The notes below the pieces were generated by a model, which worked only from the letters and a program-made list of their open reading frames with translations, was not told the DNA's origin and did no database searches. Position numbers and translations under genes: made by a program. A stretch of 64,000 nucleotides of DNA from Deltaproteobacteria bacterium (GTDB taxonomy: Bacteria; Myxococcota_A; Polyangia; Polyangiales; Polyangiaceae), in NCBI GenBank assembly GCA_016875405.1, contig VGRJ01000003.1, forward strand, positions 1-64,000. The letters are read 5' to 3'. How positions within the stretch are numbered: the first letter of the stretch is position 1; every line of letters starts with the position of its first letter. Positions 22,196 through 30,060 of the stretch are shown here, piece by piece.

Positions 22196-24798
22196 AGGTC
22201 GTCAAGCCGCAGATGCTCGGGGCGCTCGTTCGTCCCCATGAGCGAGCAGGCCGTGCGCGGCTCGCGGTCGCGTCGCTCGCCTACTTCGCCTTCGATGCGC
22301 CCGACCGCTTGCTGCACGAGGTCGCGATGTGGCGCTTCGTGGCCGCGGCGCTGTCCGGTGCGCCGCTCGACGTCGGACTCGACAAGCCACGCGGCGAAGT
22401 GCTCGTCCACGGCTCGTGTCACGCGCCCGGCGGTGAGCCCGCGGCGGAAGTGAAGGTGCGGGTCCGCTGCGGCCCCATCGACAAGCGGCTCGTCGTCTCC
22501 GGCGATCGCGTCTTTCGCGACGGGAGGCCGAGCGTCCCCGAGCCCTTCGTCGTCATGTCCCTCGACCCGACCCGCGCCTATGGCGGATCTGCATTTCCTG
22601 AAAACCCGTGCGGCAAAGGCGCACCACAGCGCGACGGTGAGGACAGCGAGGGGCGCGCGCTGCCGAACGTCGAGCTCGAGTCCGACCGCCTCACGGACCC
22701 TGACGCTCGCCCCCGTCGGCCAGCCGGGCTCGGGCCCCTCGAGCCTACGGCGCCGTCGCGGCAGCGGCGCGCGGGCACGTACGACGAAGGGTGGCTTCGC
22801 GAGCGGGCGCCGTTTCATCCCGACGACCTCGACGCGAGCTTCTTCAACGAAGCACCAGACGATCAATGGCTCGACGGATTCTTCGGCGGCGACGAGCGCT
22901 ACGTCCTCGAAGGCCTCCACCCGACGAAGCCGCGACTGGAAGGGCGACTCCCGGCGCTCGTTGCGCGGGCATTCATCGAGCGACGTGGCCGGCGCGACCT
23001 CGAGGAGCTCGAGATGCCCCTCGAGACGGTCCATCTCTTCCCGGAAGGAGAGCGCGGCATCGCGATCCATCGAGGCGTGGTGGACGTCGAGGAGGACGAT
23101 GCGAGCGACGTCGAGGCGCTGGTGCTGGGGTTCGAGGTGCGCGGCGCCCCACGCACGGCCGAGCACTACGCCGGGGTCCTCGCCGCGCGCCGAGATCCCG
23201 AGCGCGCCGAGTCCCTCTTGCGCGATGGCGACCTGTGCCCGATCCCTCCGCCGGACCTCGTCCCGCTCCCCGAGGAGAAACTCTCCGACATGGAAGAGCT
23301 CCTCGCGCGAAAGGGACACCTCGAGGCGAACCTGAAGCGCGGAGCCGCGCACGAGCAGGCCGAGAGCGAGCGCGCGCACGTCGAGGCTGGGCTCACCACG
23401 AGCGGCCCGACGGCTCCTCCGCCGCTCGACGACCTCGGCGCCATCGCGGCCTCTCTTGCCGAGGAGCGCCGCGCGGCCGAGAGCGCTCGCGCGACGGTCG
23501 AGGCCGAAGAGCAGCAGCGCATGCGAGCGTTCGGCATCCGCTCGGCCGTAGCGCCCGAGGCGCGTGGCGTCGGTGGACCGCCCACCTTTCGAGCCGAGGA
23601 CGAGCTCGAGAACCTTCGCGCGCAGGAGACGCTGGCAGCGAATGCAGGCGTCGCGCTGCCGTTCGTCGCGGAGCGGCTGGCCGACCCCGAGTTCGAGCGG
23701 CGCCTCCGCGCGCTCGAAGCGATGGAGCACGACACCTACCGCCGCACCGCGCACCGACAGCCGCCACCTCGGCCGGTCTCGGAGTCGGAGGCGCAGGCGA
23801 AGCGCGACGAGCTCGTGCGTCGGGTCGCGGCTCACCTGTCGTGCGACGGCGTCGATCTCACGGGCGCGAACCTGCGTGGCCTCTCGCTCACCAACGCCGA
23901 CCTCTCCGGAGCCTTCCTCGAAGCGGCCGACGCGACCGGCGCGGATCTGTCGGGTGCGCGTCTCGACCGCGCGGTGCTCGCCCGCGCGGTGCTCGAGCAC
24001 GTGAACCTCCAATGCGCGTCGCTGCGCCGAGCCAACCTCGGGCTCGCTCGACTTGCAGGCGCGAGCGCCGCCGCCGCAGACCTCACGGAGGCGGTGCTCG
24101 AGGAGGCCCGTCTCGGCGACGCCGACATGACAGGCGTCAATCTCGAGGGCGCGCTGCTGGTGGGCGCGCAGCTAGCCTCGGCCGACCTGACGGGAGCCCG
24201 CGCGCGTGAGCAGGTCTTGCACAAGGCGTCGCTCGCCGGTGCGCGGCTCGCGGGCGCGGACCTGACGCGAGCGAGCCTCCTCGAGGTCGACCTCGTCGGC
24301 GCCGACCTCGCCGGTGCGACCCTGACGTCCACGCTCCTCCTCGGCGTGCGGGGAGAGCGTGCCGTCCTGACGGGCGCTTCGGCCGAGAACCTCCGCGCGG
24401 TCCTCGGGACCTCGCTCGCCTCGGCCGAGCTCTCCGGAGCCGTGCTCCGAGACGCGAACCTTCGCGAGACGAACCTCGTCGGCGCCGATCTCGACCGAGC
24501 CAACCTCGAGCGCGCCGATCTCTCGGGGGCCGATCTTTCGGATGCGAACCTCGAGGCGGTGCGAGCCATCGACGCGCGCCTCGTACGGACGCGCCTCGAC
24601 CGCGCGGATGCGACCTTCGCCGACCTGCGCTCGGCGTCGCTTGCCGGAGCCCACCTCGGCGGCGCCGACCTCGGAGCTGCGAGCCTCTTCCGTGCCGATC
24701 TCTCGCGTACCGAAGAAGACGAGGACACGAACCTCGACGAGGCGAACCTCACCCAGGCGCGGCGAGTGTCCCGGCGGAGGCGCGATGCTGACCGCTGA
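22192..24798 (+). CDS. DUF2169 domain fused to a long pentapeptide-repeat beta-helix
   Basis: 868 residues. The N-terminal region (about 1-310) matches DUF2169, adaptor-like proteins next to VgrG and PAAR genes: LAVASLAYFAFDAP, EVLVHGSCHAPGGEP, KRLVVSGDRVFRDG, SLDPTRAYGGSAFPENPCGKG. The middle (about 360-540) is charged and probably helical or coiled-coil. From about 552 to 858 it is an unbroken run of A(D/N)LxxA-type pentapeptides (ANLRG, ADLSG, ADLTR and so on, about 60 units), expected to form a right-handed quadrilateral beta-helix. DUF2169 proteins are thought to load PAAR-linked effectors onto VgrG; a pentapeptide domain could be a rigid scaffold, a cargo-binding surface or an effector. 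It starts on an ATGA overlap with vgrG. Confidence 0.85.
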   Translation: MKVVKPQMLGALVRPHERAGRARLAVASLAYFAFDAPDRLLHEVAMWRFVAAALSGAPLDVGLDKPRGEVLVHGSCHAPGGEPAAEVKVRVRCGPIDKRLVVSGDRVFRDGRPSVPEPFVVMSLDPTRAYGGSAFPENPCGKGAPQRDGEDSEGRALPNVELESDRLTDPDARPRRPAGLGPLEPTAPSRQRRAGTYDEGWLRERAPFHPDDLDASFFNEAPDDQWLDGFFGGDERYVLEGLHPTKPRLEGRLPALVARAFIERRGRRDLEELEMPLETVHLFPEGERGIAIHRGVVDVEEDDASDVEALVLGFEVRGAPRTAEHYAGVLAARRDPERAESLLRDGDLCPIPPPDLVPLPEEKLSDMEELLARKGHLEANLKRGAAHEQAESERAHVEAGLTTSGPTAPPPLDDLGAIAASLAEERRAAESARATVEAEEQQRMRAFGIRSAVAPEARGVGGPPTFRAEDELENLRAQETLAANAGVALPFVAERLADPEFERRLRALEAMEHDTYRRTAHRQPPPRPVSESEAQAKRDELVRRVAAHLSCDGVDLTGANLRGLSLTNADLSGAFLEAADATGADLSGARLDRAVLARAVLEHVNLQCASLRRANLGLARLAGASAAAADLTEAVLEEARLGDADMTGVNLEGALLVGAQLASADLTGARAREQVLHKASLAGARLAGADLTRASLLEVDLVGADLAGATLTSTLLLGVRGERAVLTGASAENLRAVLGTSLASAELSGAVLRDANLRETNLVGADLDRANLERADLSGADLSDANLEAVRAIDARLVRTRLDRADATFADLRSASLAGAHLGGADLGAASLFRADLSRTEEDEDTNLDEANLTQARRVSRRRRDADR

Positions 24799-25849
24799 GC
24801 TCGAGGCGCGGGTGCAGCGCGGAGAGGTGCTCGTCGGCCTCGATCTCTCCGGCTGCGACCTGACGGGCTGCGATCTTGCCGGCGCGCTGCTCGAGGGGGT
24901 TCGGCTGCGCGGGGCGCGGCTCGATGACGCGCGGCTCGACGAGTCGCTCCTGACCGCGGTCGACCTCGAAGGAGCGTCGCTTCGCGGCGCGAGCCTAAGG
25001 CAGGTCGTCCTCCGCTCGTCGAAGGCGGAGCGCGCGGTGCTCGCGGGAGCGACGGCCGTGGGGCTTCGCGCGCTCGACACCTCGTTCGCGCGCGCCGATC
25101 TCTCGTGCTGCGATCTAACCCTCGCGACCCTGTCGGGTGCGACGCTCGCGCGCGCGTGCCTCCGGGGCGCGCGCCTCGACCGTACGGTGCTCGTCGATTG
25201 CGACACGTGCGGCGTGGATCTCTCCGACGCGAGCTTGCTCGGCACGACGCTCCTCGCCGCCGACCTCTCCGAGGCGACGCTCGACGGCGCGCGCTTCGAG
25301 GACGCGATCCTCGAGCGGGTGCGCTTCGATGGACGACGCCTCGACGGGGCGTGGCTCGCCGGCTCGCAGCTCATGGGCGGCTCGCTCGTGGGCACCTCGC
25401 TCCGGGGAGCGAACCTTCGGGGCTGCAACCTGAAGGATGCGGCGCTGACCCGGGCCGACCTCGCGGGCGCCGAGCTCGAGCGGGCCTTCCTCTTCGGTGC
25501 GGACCTCGCCGCCTCCTCGCTCGCGCGTGCTCACGCGGTCGAGGCCGTGCTCGCCAGCGCCAACTTGACGGATGCCAACCTCGAGGGCGTCGACCTCGAG
25601 CGAGCCGTCCTCACGGCGGCGCGCCTTCCCCGGGCTCGGCTCGTCGACGCGCGGCTCGCCTACGCCGACCTCTCTCACGCGGATCTGACGGGCGCGGACT
25701 TCACGGGGGCTTGTCTCGAGCGGACGCGCCTGCACCGCGTGCGCGACGAGGGGGCCCTGCACCTCGACCGCGGGCTCGCGGTCGGTGACGACGAGGCGCT
25801 CGCCGCCGCCGAGGACTTCGCTCCACCGCCCCTTCGCTCCGCCCCATGA
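24785..25849 (+). CDS. Second pentapeptide-repeat protein of the VgrG cassette
   Basis: 354 residues, nearly all pentapeptide repeats (LDLSGCDLTGCDLAGALL, ADLSEATLDGARFEDA, ANLTDANLEGVDLERAVL), with a short acidic Pro-rich tail. Its ATG lies 14 nt inside the end of the upstream DUF2169-pentapeptide gene, in another frame, and its stop overlaps a 14-codon ORF (ATGA). Such beta-helices can mimic DNA (as in MfpA and Qnr) or serve as structural rods. A position inside a VgrG/PAAR cassette is known for pentapeptide proteins, but the function is unknown. The two adjacent pentapeptide stretches may derive from one another. Confidence 0.8.
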   Translation: MLTAELEARVQRGEVLVGLDLSGCDLTGCDLAGALLEGVRLRGARLDDARLDESLLTAVDLEGASLRGASLRQVVLRSSKAERAVLAGATAVGLRALDTSFARADLSCCDLTLATLSGATLARACLRGARLDRTVLVDCDTCGVDLSDASLLGTTLLAADLSEATLDGARFEDAILERVRFDGRRLDGAWLAGSQLMGGSLVGTSLRGANLRGCNLKDAALTRADLAGAELERAFLFGADLAASSLARAHAVEAVLASANLTDANLEGVDLERAVLTAARLPRARLVDARLAYADLSHADLTGADFTGACLERTRLHRVRDEGALHLDRGLAVGDDEALAAAEDFAPPPLRSAP

Positions 25850-25890
25850 CGACCACGCTCCGACCTTCGAGGAAGACCCCGCCACCATGA
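25846..25890 (+). CDS. 14-codon linker ORF overlapping both neighbours by ATGA
   Basis: ATG 25846 overlaps the pentapeptide gene stop (25847-25849). Fourteen codons later its TGA (25888-25890) overlaps the DUF3540 ATG at 25887. The peptide (MTTTLRPSRKTPPP) is basic and shows no domain. The most likely role is ribosome hand-over between two genes rather than a functional product. The DUF3540 gene also has its own GAGGAAG element about 12 nt upstream. Confidence 0.3.
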   Translation: MTTTLRPSRKTPPP

Positions 25891-26555
25891 ACGCTCCCAT
25901 GAGAACCCTTGCCACGAGGCCCTCCGTCGCTCACGCCGCTCCCCATGAGACGGGCGTCGTCACACGCTGCGACGGAGCGAAGCTCGTCGTTCGGACCCGG
26001 GCTGACCTCGTCACCGCCGAGCGCGCGGTGAGCTGCCTCGTCGAGCCCGACGTCGGCGACCGAGTGCTCCTCGCGCGCGACGACGAGGGCGCAACGTTCG
26101 TGCTCGCGGTGCTGCGTCGCAACACGCCGGACGCGACCACACGGCTCTCGCTCGAGGGTGACGTCGCCCTCACGGTCGAGTCCGGCTCGCTCGAGGTGTC
26201 GGCGCGTGACGGGGTGACCATCGCGTCCCCCGGTGAGGTGGCGCTCGTCGCCGGCGAGCTGAGAGCGGCCGCGTCGCGGGCGCGGACGGCGCTCGGCGAG
26301 CTCGTTCACGTCGGGGCCAGCGTGCTCGGCCAGGTCGATACGGTGAAGCTCGTCGGTCAAGCGCTCGATGTCGTGGTCGAGCGCTCGATCGCGCGGGCGA
26401 AGCGGGCCTTCCGCTTCGTCGAGGAGAGCGAGACGGTACGCGCAGGTGAGCTCGATCACCGCGCCGAAGGGCTCGCATCGCTACGGGGCGCGCACGCGCT
26501 CGTCACCGCCGAGAAGCTCGTCAAGATCGACGGCGGTCAGATCCACGTCGGCTGA
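25887..26555 (+). CDS. DUF3540 protein of the VgrG cassette
   Basis: 222 residues. The N-terminal half is a small beta-rich domain (TGVVTRCDGAKLVVRTRADL, CLVEPDVGDRVLLAR) like the OB-type base of spike-associated proteins. A run (ALTVESGSLEVSARDGVTIASPGEVALVAGEL) resembles the VgrG beta-helix stalk, and an amphipathic helix and the terminal VKIDGGQIHVG follow. DUF3540 genes regularly sit between DUF2169/pentapeptide genes and DUF4150 PAAR genes, and probably form part of the spike or effector-loading complex. A related orphan copy is at 53 kb. Confidence 0.8.
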   Translation: MNAPMRTLATRPSVAHAAPHETGVVTRCDGAKLVVRTRADLVTAERAVSCLVEPDVGDRVLLARDDEGATFVLAVLRRNTPDATTRLSLEGDVALTVESGSLEVSARDGVTIASPGEVALVAGELRAAASRARTALGELVHVGASVLGQVDTVKLVGQALDVVVERSIARAKRAFRFVEESETVRAGELDHRAEGLASLRGAHALVTAEKLVKIDGGQIHVG

Positions 26556-26566
26556 GGAGGACCGCG

Positions 26567-26962
26567 ATGTACGCAAACAACCAAAAGGGTGGCGTCGACG
26601 CGGGCTTCGCGGACGTGTGCCTGACGCCGGTCGGAGGCGCTCCCGTGCCCGTGGCGTACCCGAACACCGCGAGCGGCGCGATGGCCGTCGGCGCCGCGCA
26701 CGCCGTCTTGTTCGGCGGGGGCCCCGCTCATCACCTTGGCACCGTCGTGCCCATGACGACCGGCGACGCACCAGGGGTCGCGGGTGGCGTGACCTCGGGC
26801 ACGGTGATGGGACCGTCGCGCCACGTCACCGCTGCGACGACCTGCCTCGTCGGCGGGATGCCTGCGACCAGGCTTGGCAGCGCCACGAGCCAAAACGGAA
26901 CGAACTGCCCGGGCGCACGGGTGGTGCCGCCGCAGCTGAAGGTGCTGCTGCTGGCAAAGTAG
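26567..26962 (+). CDS. DUF4150 (PAAR-like) spike-tip protein without a toxin extension
   Basis: 131 residues. GFADVCLTPVGGAPVPVAYPN, MTTGDAPGVAGGV and NGTNCPGARVVP are the core of DUF4150 proteins, which form PAAR-like cones on the VgrG tip. Members often carry a C-terminal toxin, but this one ends right after the core (LKVLLLAK then TAG). The cassette must therefore deliver a separate effector, or effector function must lie in other genes. A GAGGAGG ribosome binding site sits just upstream, 11 nt after the DUF3540 stop. Confidence 0.88.
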   Translation: MYANNQKGGVDAGFADVCLTPVGGAPVPVAYPNTASGAMAVGAAHAVLFGGGPAHHLGTVVPMTTGDAPGVAGGVTSGTVMGPSRHVTAATTCLVGGMPATRLGSATSQNGTNCPGARVVPPQLKVLLLAK

Positions 26963-26975
26963 CGCGCGCCCGGTC

Positions 26976-27122
26976 GTGCTGTCGACCGCGTCGCTGGTGC
27001 TGGTCGACGGCGTCGCCGATCGCGCCGCACCGAAGAGCTACCGCGAGCTGCTGAGCCGCTTCGAGACGAAACACTTCGCGGTCGTCACCGGCGACGAAGA
27101 CAACACGTTTCGCCCCGAGTGA
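26976..27122 (+). CDS. 48-codon ORF after the PAAR gene, small protein or gene remnant
   Basis: From GTG 26976 to TGA 27120-27122, another frame reads a well-composed peptide: a hydrophobic start (TASLVLVDGVADRAAP), a helical stretch (SYRELLSRFETKHF) and VVTGDEDNTFRPE. Amino-acid balance is protein-like, unlike the Arg-rich noise of the other frames here. No family is recognised. It could be the truncated end of an effector or immunity gene that once followed the PAAR gene. Confidence 0.35.
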   Translation: MLSTASLVLVDGVADRAAPKSYRELLSRFETKHFAVVTGDEDNTFRPE

Positions 27123-27129
27123 ACGCGCC

Positions 27130-27162
27130 CTGAGCGGGCTCGCGAGGCCCCCTCGAGCTCAG
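27130..27162. terminator. Candidate hairpin between convergent genes
   Basis: CTGAGC (27130-27135) can pair with GCTCAG (27157-27162), enclosing a second hairpin CGAGG-CCC-CCTCG (27143-27155). It overlaps the protease stop codon and has no T-tract, so it is at most a weak bidirectional terminator. Confidence 0.3.
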
Positions 27163-28109
27163 CCGCACTCGCAGAAGCCGAGCTGGGGTTCGCAGAAGCA
27201 GTCGGGACACTCCGCCCACAGGACCGCGCCGGACTCGCACCACACCACGACGTCGCCCAGGCAGTGCCCGAGCGGCGAGATCCCTCCGCACGGATCGCCC
27301 GGCGGCAGGTTCGGATTGGGGTTCGGGTTCGGATCGGGGTTCGGGTTCGGATCGGGGTTCGGGCTCTGGTTTCCACCGCCACTGCCGGGGTTCGCGAGCT
27401 CCTGGTTGATGAAGTCGAGGAACGCGTCGACGCGCGTGTACACGCCGAACTGCTGGCAGGCGAGATCGCCGTACGAGGTGATCCCCGCGACGACGAGCGA
27501 GCCTCCGACGTCAGCGAACGCCGGGCCACCCGAGTCGCCGTTGCACGCGGACTTCCCTTGCTGCGTCGTGTAGTGGAGGGTCGTCGCGTCGAGCTGATCG
27601 ATGGTCACGTCGACCTCGCGCTTGATGCCGCCGCCGGTCTGCTGCGGTCCGTCGTCGACGCCGAAGCCCACGAGCGTCACGGTCTTGCCGAGCCAGCTCG
27701 CGTCCATCGCCTGGTTCATCGGCATCGGCGCGATCGACGCATCGGCCGCGAGCGTCACCACGGCGACGTCGCTCACGAGCTGTTGCGGGTCGTACCCAGG
27801 GTGCACGGCCGCGCAAGCGATCGGGAGCAGCTCGGTGAGCTGCGATTGGCTCGAACCGATGCCGAACGCCGCCTGCGACGGGTCCAGGTTCACGACGCAG
27901 TGCGCCGCGGTGAGGACGGTGTGGGGACCGATGAGCGTGCCGGTGCAGAACGCCTGGCCTCCCAGGATGAGGGCGACGGCCTCGGGATACGCCGACGTCG
28001 GTGCGCCTTCCACGATCGGCAGCGCCTGGGGCGGCGCGCCCTCTAGGGACGGCGAGGGTGACTCGCGCGACGAACAGCCGAGGACGAACGAGAGCGACAC
28101 GAGCGACAC
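27159..28109 (-). CDS. Trypsin-like (S1) serine protease lipoprotein
   Basis: 316 residues. The signal peptide ends at a lipobox VLGC. The S1 protease domain shows the catalytic triad in LTAAHC (His), VSDVAVVTL (Asp) and NGDSGGP (Ser), and Cys pairs typical of trypsins. The propeptide junction looks like PIVEG. After residue 235 a spacer of alternating Asn-Pro and Asp-Pro repeats leads to a Cys-rich module of eight cysteines (DPCGGISPLGHC, CPDCFCEPQLGFCECG). Probably a surface-displayed or secreted predatory/nutritional protease. The start is GTG 28109; no better upstream start is visible. A second S1 protease gene lies directly upstream. Confidence 0.85.
   Translation of the reverse strand: MSLVSLSFVLGCSSRESPSPSLEGAPPQALPIVEGAPTSAYPEAVALILGGQAFCTGTLIGPHTVLTAAHCVVNLDPSQAAFGIGSSQSQLTELLPIACAAVHPGYDPQQLVSDVAVVTLAADASIAPMPMNQAMDASWLGKTVTLVGFGVDDGPQQTGGGIKREVDVTIDQLDATTLHYTTQQGKSACNGDSGGPAFADVGGSLVVAGITSYGDLACQQFGVYTRVDAFLDFINQELANPGSGGGNQSPNPDPNPNPDPNPNPNPNLPPGDPCGGISPLGHCLGDVVVWCESGAVLWAECPDCFCEPQLGFCECG
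27308..27363 (-). repeat. 18-bp tandem repeat encoding the Asn-Pro/Asp-Pro spacer
   Basis: About three copies of an 18-bp unit (ggggttcgggttcggatc on the plus strand) lie inside the protease gene and encode the NPNPDP spacer. Such repeats are prone to length change between strains. Confidence 0.75.
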
Positions 28110-28263
28110 GAGCGACCGACGGATGACCCTGGGGAGACCTCCGCGACACCGTAGAGCGGGCGGCGTGCCAGCCGAGGCGCGCGCGCCACAAGAGCTCCTG
28201 CCTAATGAAATTCAGGGCCGCGGCGCGACGTGACGGCGTCGAGGCGCGTGGCGCGCCGTGGCA

Positions 28264-28285
28264 CCTGCTCACCCGGGTGAGCAGG
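28264..28285. promoter_or_regulatory. Perfect 22-bp palindrome between the two protease genes
   Basis: CCTGCTCACCC followed at once by its exact reverse complement GGGTGAGCAGG. It lies 52 nt after the upstream protease stop and about 155 nt before the downstream protease start. With no loop and no T-tract it fits a dimeric-regulator operator better than an intrinsic terminator, though cruciform or terminator roles remain possible. Confidence 0.4.
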
Positions 28286-28336
28286 GAGGTGCGACTCGAG
28301 TCGTCAGCTCGACCCTTCGAGACTCGGGCCGACCCG

Positions 28337-29416
28337 TCAGGGCGCGTCGACGCAGGCGGCCTTGCCCTCGACGATCCCGCAGGCCTGCCCGAGGATGCTG
28401 CAGTCGGTGCGCGTCACCTGCTGGGGCCCCTCGGTCGCTGCGACGCATCGCACCGCCGTCGTGAAGGCGTCGCAATGGCCCTCGACCGACACGCCCTCGC
28501 AAGGCCCGGTGGCGCTGTCGATCATCGGCTGCGCCTTCTCACCGAGCGTCGCGTACACCTCGCCGACGGTGCTGCACGGGTAGCTCGCGCCCTTGAACGA
28601 GCCCGAGACGACCGCGACGACGGTGAGCTTGCCGTCGATGGTGGCGACGAGCGGGCCGCCCGAGTCTCCGCTGCAGGGCTGCGCGTCGCCCGGGCCCATG
28701 CCGAGGTAAGCCTCGTGACCTGCGAGCAAGGTGAGGTCGTAGAGCTCGTCGAGGCGGGTCTTGTTGGCGTCGATCCACGCCTGCGACTCGTGCTTCGCCA
28801 TGTGCGCGTCGAAGGCCTCGCGCGTCGGGAAGATGCGGTGCATCGGCTGCCCCTCGACCGCCTGGAGCGTGAGCGTGCCGGCCTTGCGCGTGCCGCTCGT
28901 CCGTTGGCGATCCTGGACGCCGTAGCCGACTGCGGCGAACTTCTTGCCGACCTCGGCGCCCGACAGATGGGCCTTCGCCCAGGGCATCGGCGTCACGTCC
29001 TTCACCGGCTCGGCGAGGATGTAGACGGCGACGTCGCTCCCGAAGTCGACCATCCCACCCTCGTCGAGCGGCGAGAGGAGCACGTTCACCGCCTGGACCA
29101 CCTGCTTCGGGGCGTGCGAGTCCGCGCCGACCGCGAAGTAGATTTTTTCGTACGCGAGGCGCGGCGTCTCACCGGCGGCCGATGTCGCGCAGTGCTTCGC
29201 GGTGAGCACCGCCTTGGGGCCGATCAGCGTCGCGGTGCAAAAGTAGTCGAAGGCTCCGTCCGCGTCCTTCGTCCCCATGGCGCCGACAGCGTCGAGGCGG
29301 GGGCTCGAGGCGTCGACCCCGCCGATGATGTCCGACGCGCCGCTGTCGACGTCGCCGCCGAGGCAGCCCGCGAGCGTGACGAGGGCGAGCGGCGCGACGA
29401 GGCGGGCGGCGTTCAT
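28337..29416 (-). CDS. Trypsin-like (S1) serine protease lipoprotein with Cys-rich tail
   Basis: 359 residues. Lipobox LAGC follows a short signal peptide. The protease domain begins at IIGGVDA and carries LTAKHC (His), FGSDVAVYIL (Asp) and CSGDSGGPL (Ser). An insertion of about 60 residues, helical and charged (EAFDAHMAKHESQAWIDANK), lies before the catalytic Ser and is not usual for trypsins. The last 60 residues contain six cysteines (GPCEGVSVEGHC, AVRCVAA, TDCSILGQACG, AACVDAP), similar in style to the tail of the neighbouring protease. Probably surface-anchored. Start ATG 29416. Confidence 0.87.
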   Translation of the reverse strand: MNAARLVAPLALVTLAGCLGGDVDSGASDIIGGVDASSPRLDAVGAMGTKDADGAFDYFCTATLIGPKAVLTAKHCATSAAGETPRLAYEKIYFAVGADSHAPKQVVQAVNVLLSPLDEGGMVDFGSDVAVYILAEPVKDVTPMPWAKAHLSGAEVGKKFAAVGYGVQDRQRTSGTRKAGTLTLQAVEGQPMHRIFPTREAFDAHMAKHESQAWIDANKTRLDELYDLTLLAGHEAYLGMGPGDAQPCSGDSGGPLVATIDGKLTVVAVVSGSFKGASYPCSTVGEVYATLGEKAQPMIDSATGPCEGVSVEGHCDAFTTAVRCVAATEGPQQVTRTDCSILGQACGIVEGKAACVDAP

Positions 29417-29478
29417 GCGCGCGGATTTAGCAGAAATTCCCGCCTCCCGTCCACTCTAGGGGGCCGAGCGGGCGAGGC

Positions 29479-29844
29479 TCACGCGTCGCGGTGCACGGTG
29501 TCCGGCGAGAAGGCGGGCAGGCATACGGCGATGTATTCGGCTCCGTCCGGTCCGGGCGTCGAGTAGCGGACCCACTCGCCGGCCCGCGTGAGGACGGCCT
29601 CGCCCGCAGCGATCACCAGCGTCGAGCCGTCTTCGCAGCCGACGTGGAGCGCGCCGTGGAGCACGACGGTGTACTCGTCGAAGGCTGGCCGCTGACCGGG
29701 CTCGACCCAACCAGACGGGGAGCGCATGTGCGCGATGCTGAGCCGCGGCTCGCCGTTGTTCACGCGCCCGACGTACTCATCGATGAGCTTGGGCTTGTTG
29801 CCGGCCGGCGTGATCCGAGTGGGCGTGGCAAGGTGCGTGGGCAT
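29479..29844 (-). CDS. Cupin-domain protein
   Basis: 121 residues forming a single conserved beta-barrel. The segments PGQRPAFDEYTVVLHGALHVG (cupin motif 1 region) and GEAVLTRAGEWVRYSTPGPDGAEYIAVCLP (motif 2 region, read in two parts) fit the small RmlC-like cupins. The usual motif-1 His residues are replaced (RPAFDEYTVV), so metal binding is uncertain and a non-catalytic sensing or binding role is possible. It stands alone between a protease and a divergent MFS transporter. Confidence 0.7.
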   Translation of the reverse strand: MPTHLATPTRITPAGNKPKLIDEYVGRVNNGEPRLSIAHMRSPSGWVEPGQRPAFDEYTVVLHGALHVGCEDGSTLVIAAGEAVLTRAGEWVRYSTPGPDGAEYIAVCLPAFSPDTVHRDA

Positions 29845-29970
29845 GGCGCAAGCATCTTCACCCGAGCCACCCCACCGCGCCAGAGCTCGCGCCGGGATCC
29901 GCGCCGATATTGACCCCGCGCGCGGCCTTTGCGACCGTCTTCTGAGTCAAGCCCACGGTGCTCGGAGCCC

Positions 29971-29976
29971 TATGTT
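29971..29976 (+). promoter_or_regulatory. Candidate -10 element (TATGTT) upstream of the MFS gene
   Basis: TATGTT is the most AT-rich hexamer in the 216-nt gap between the cupin and MFS genes and would give a leader of about 80 nt. No matching -35 is evident. Otherwise nothing recognisable is seen in this gap. Confidence 0.25.
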
Positions 29977-30060
29977 TAACCGCACCACACCCCTCGCCCC
30001 CCCCGTGCGCCGGAAGCGGCGAGCCGAGCGCCGCCACGTCGAGACGCGGGGGCACCACCC

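Noticed and set aside
24785-25849. Frameshifted continuation of the upstream pentapeptide gene
   Set aside because: The upstream protein leaves the repeat region and ends in a charged tail (RRVSRRRRDADR) before its stop. The second gene begins with its own short non-repeat start, so two genes are more likely, although a past fission is possible.
27308-27363. CRISPR-like direct repeats
   Set aside because: The 18-bp units are adjacent without spacers and encode an Asn-Pro/Asp-Pro linker in frame.
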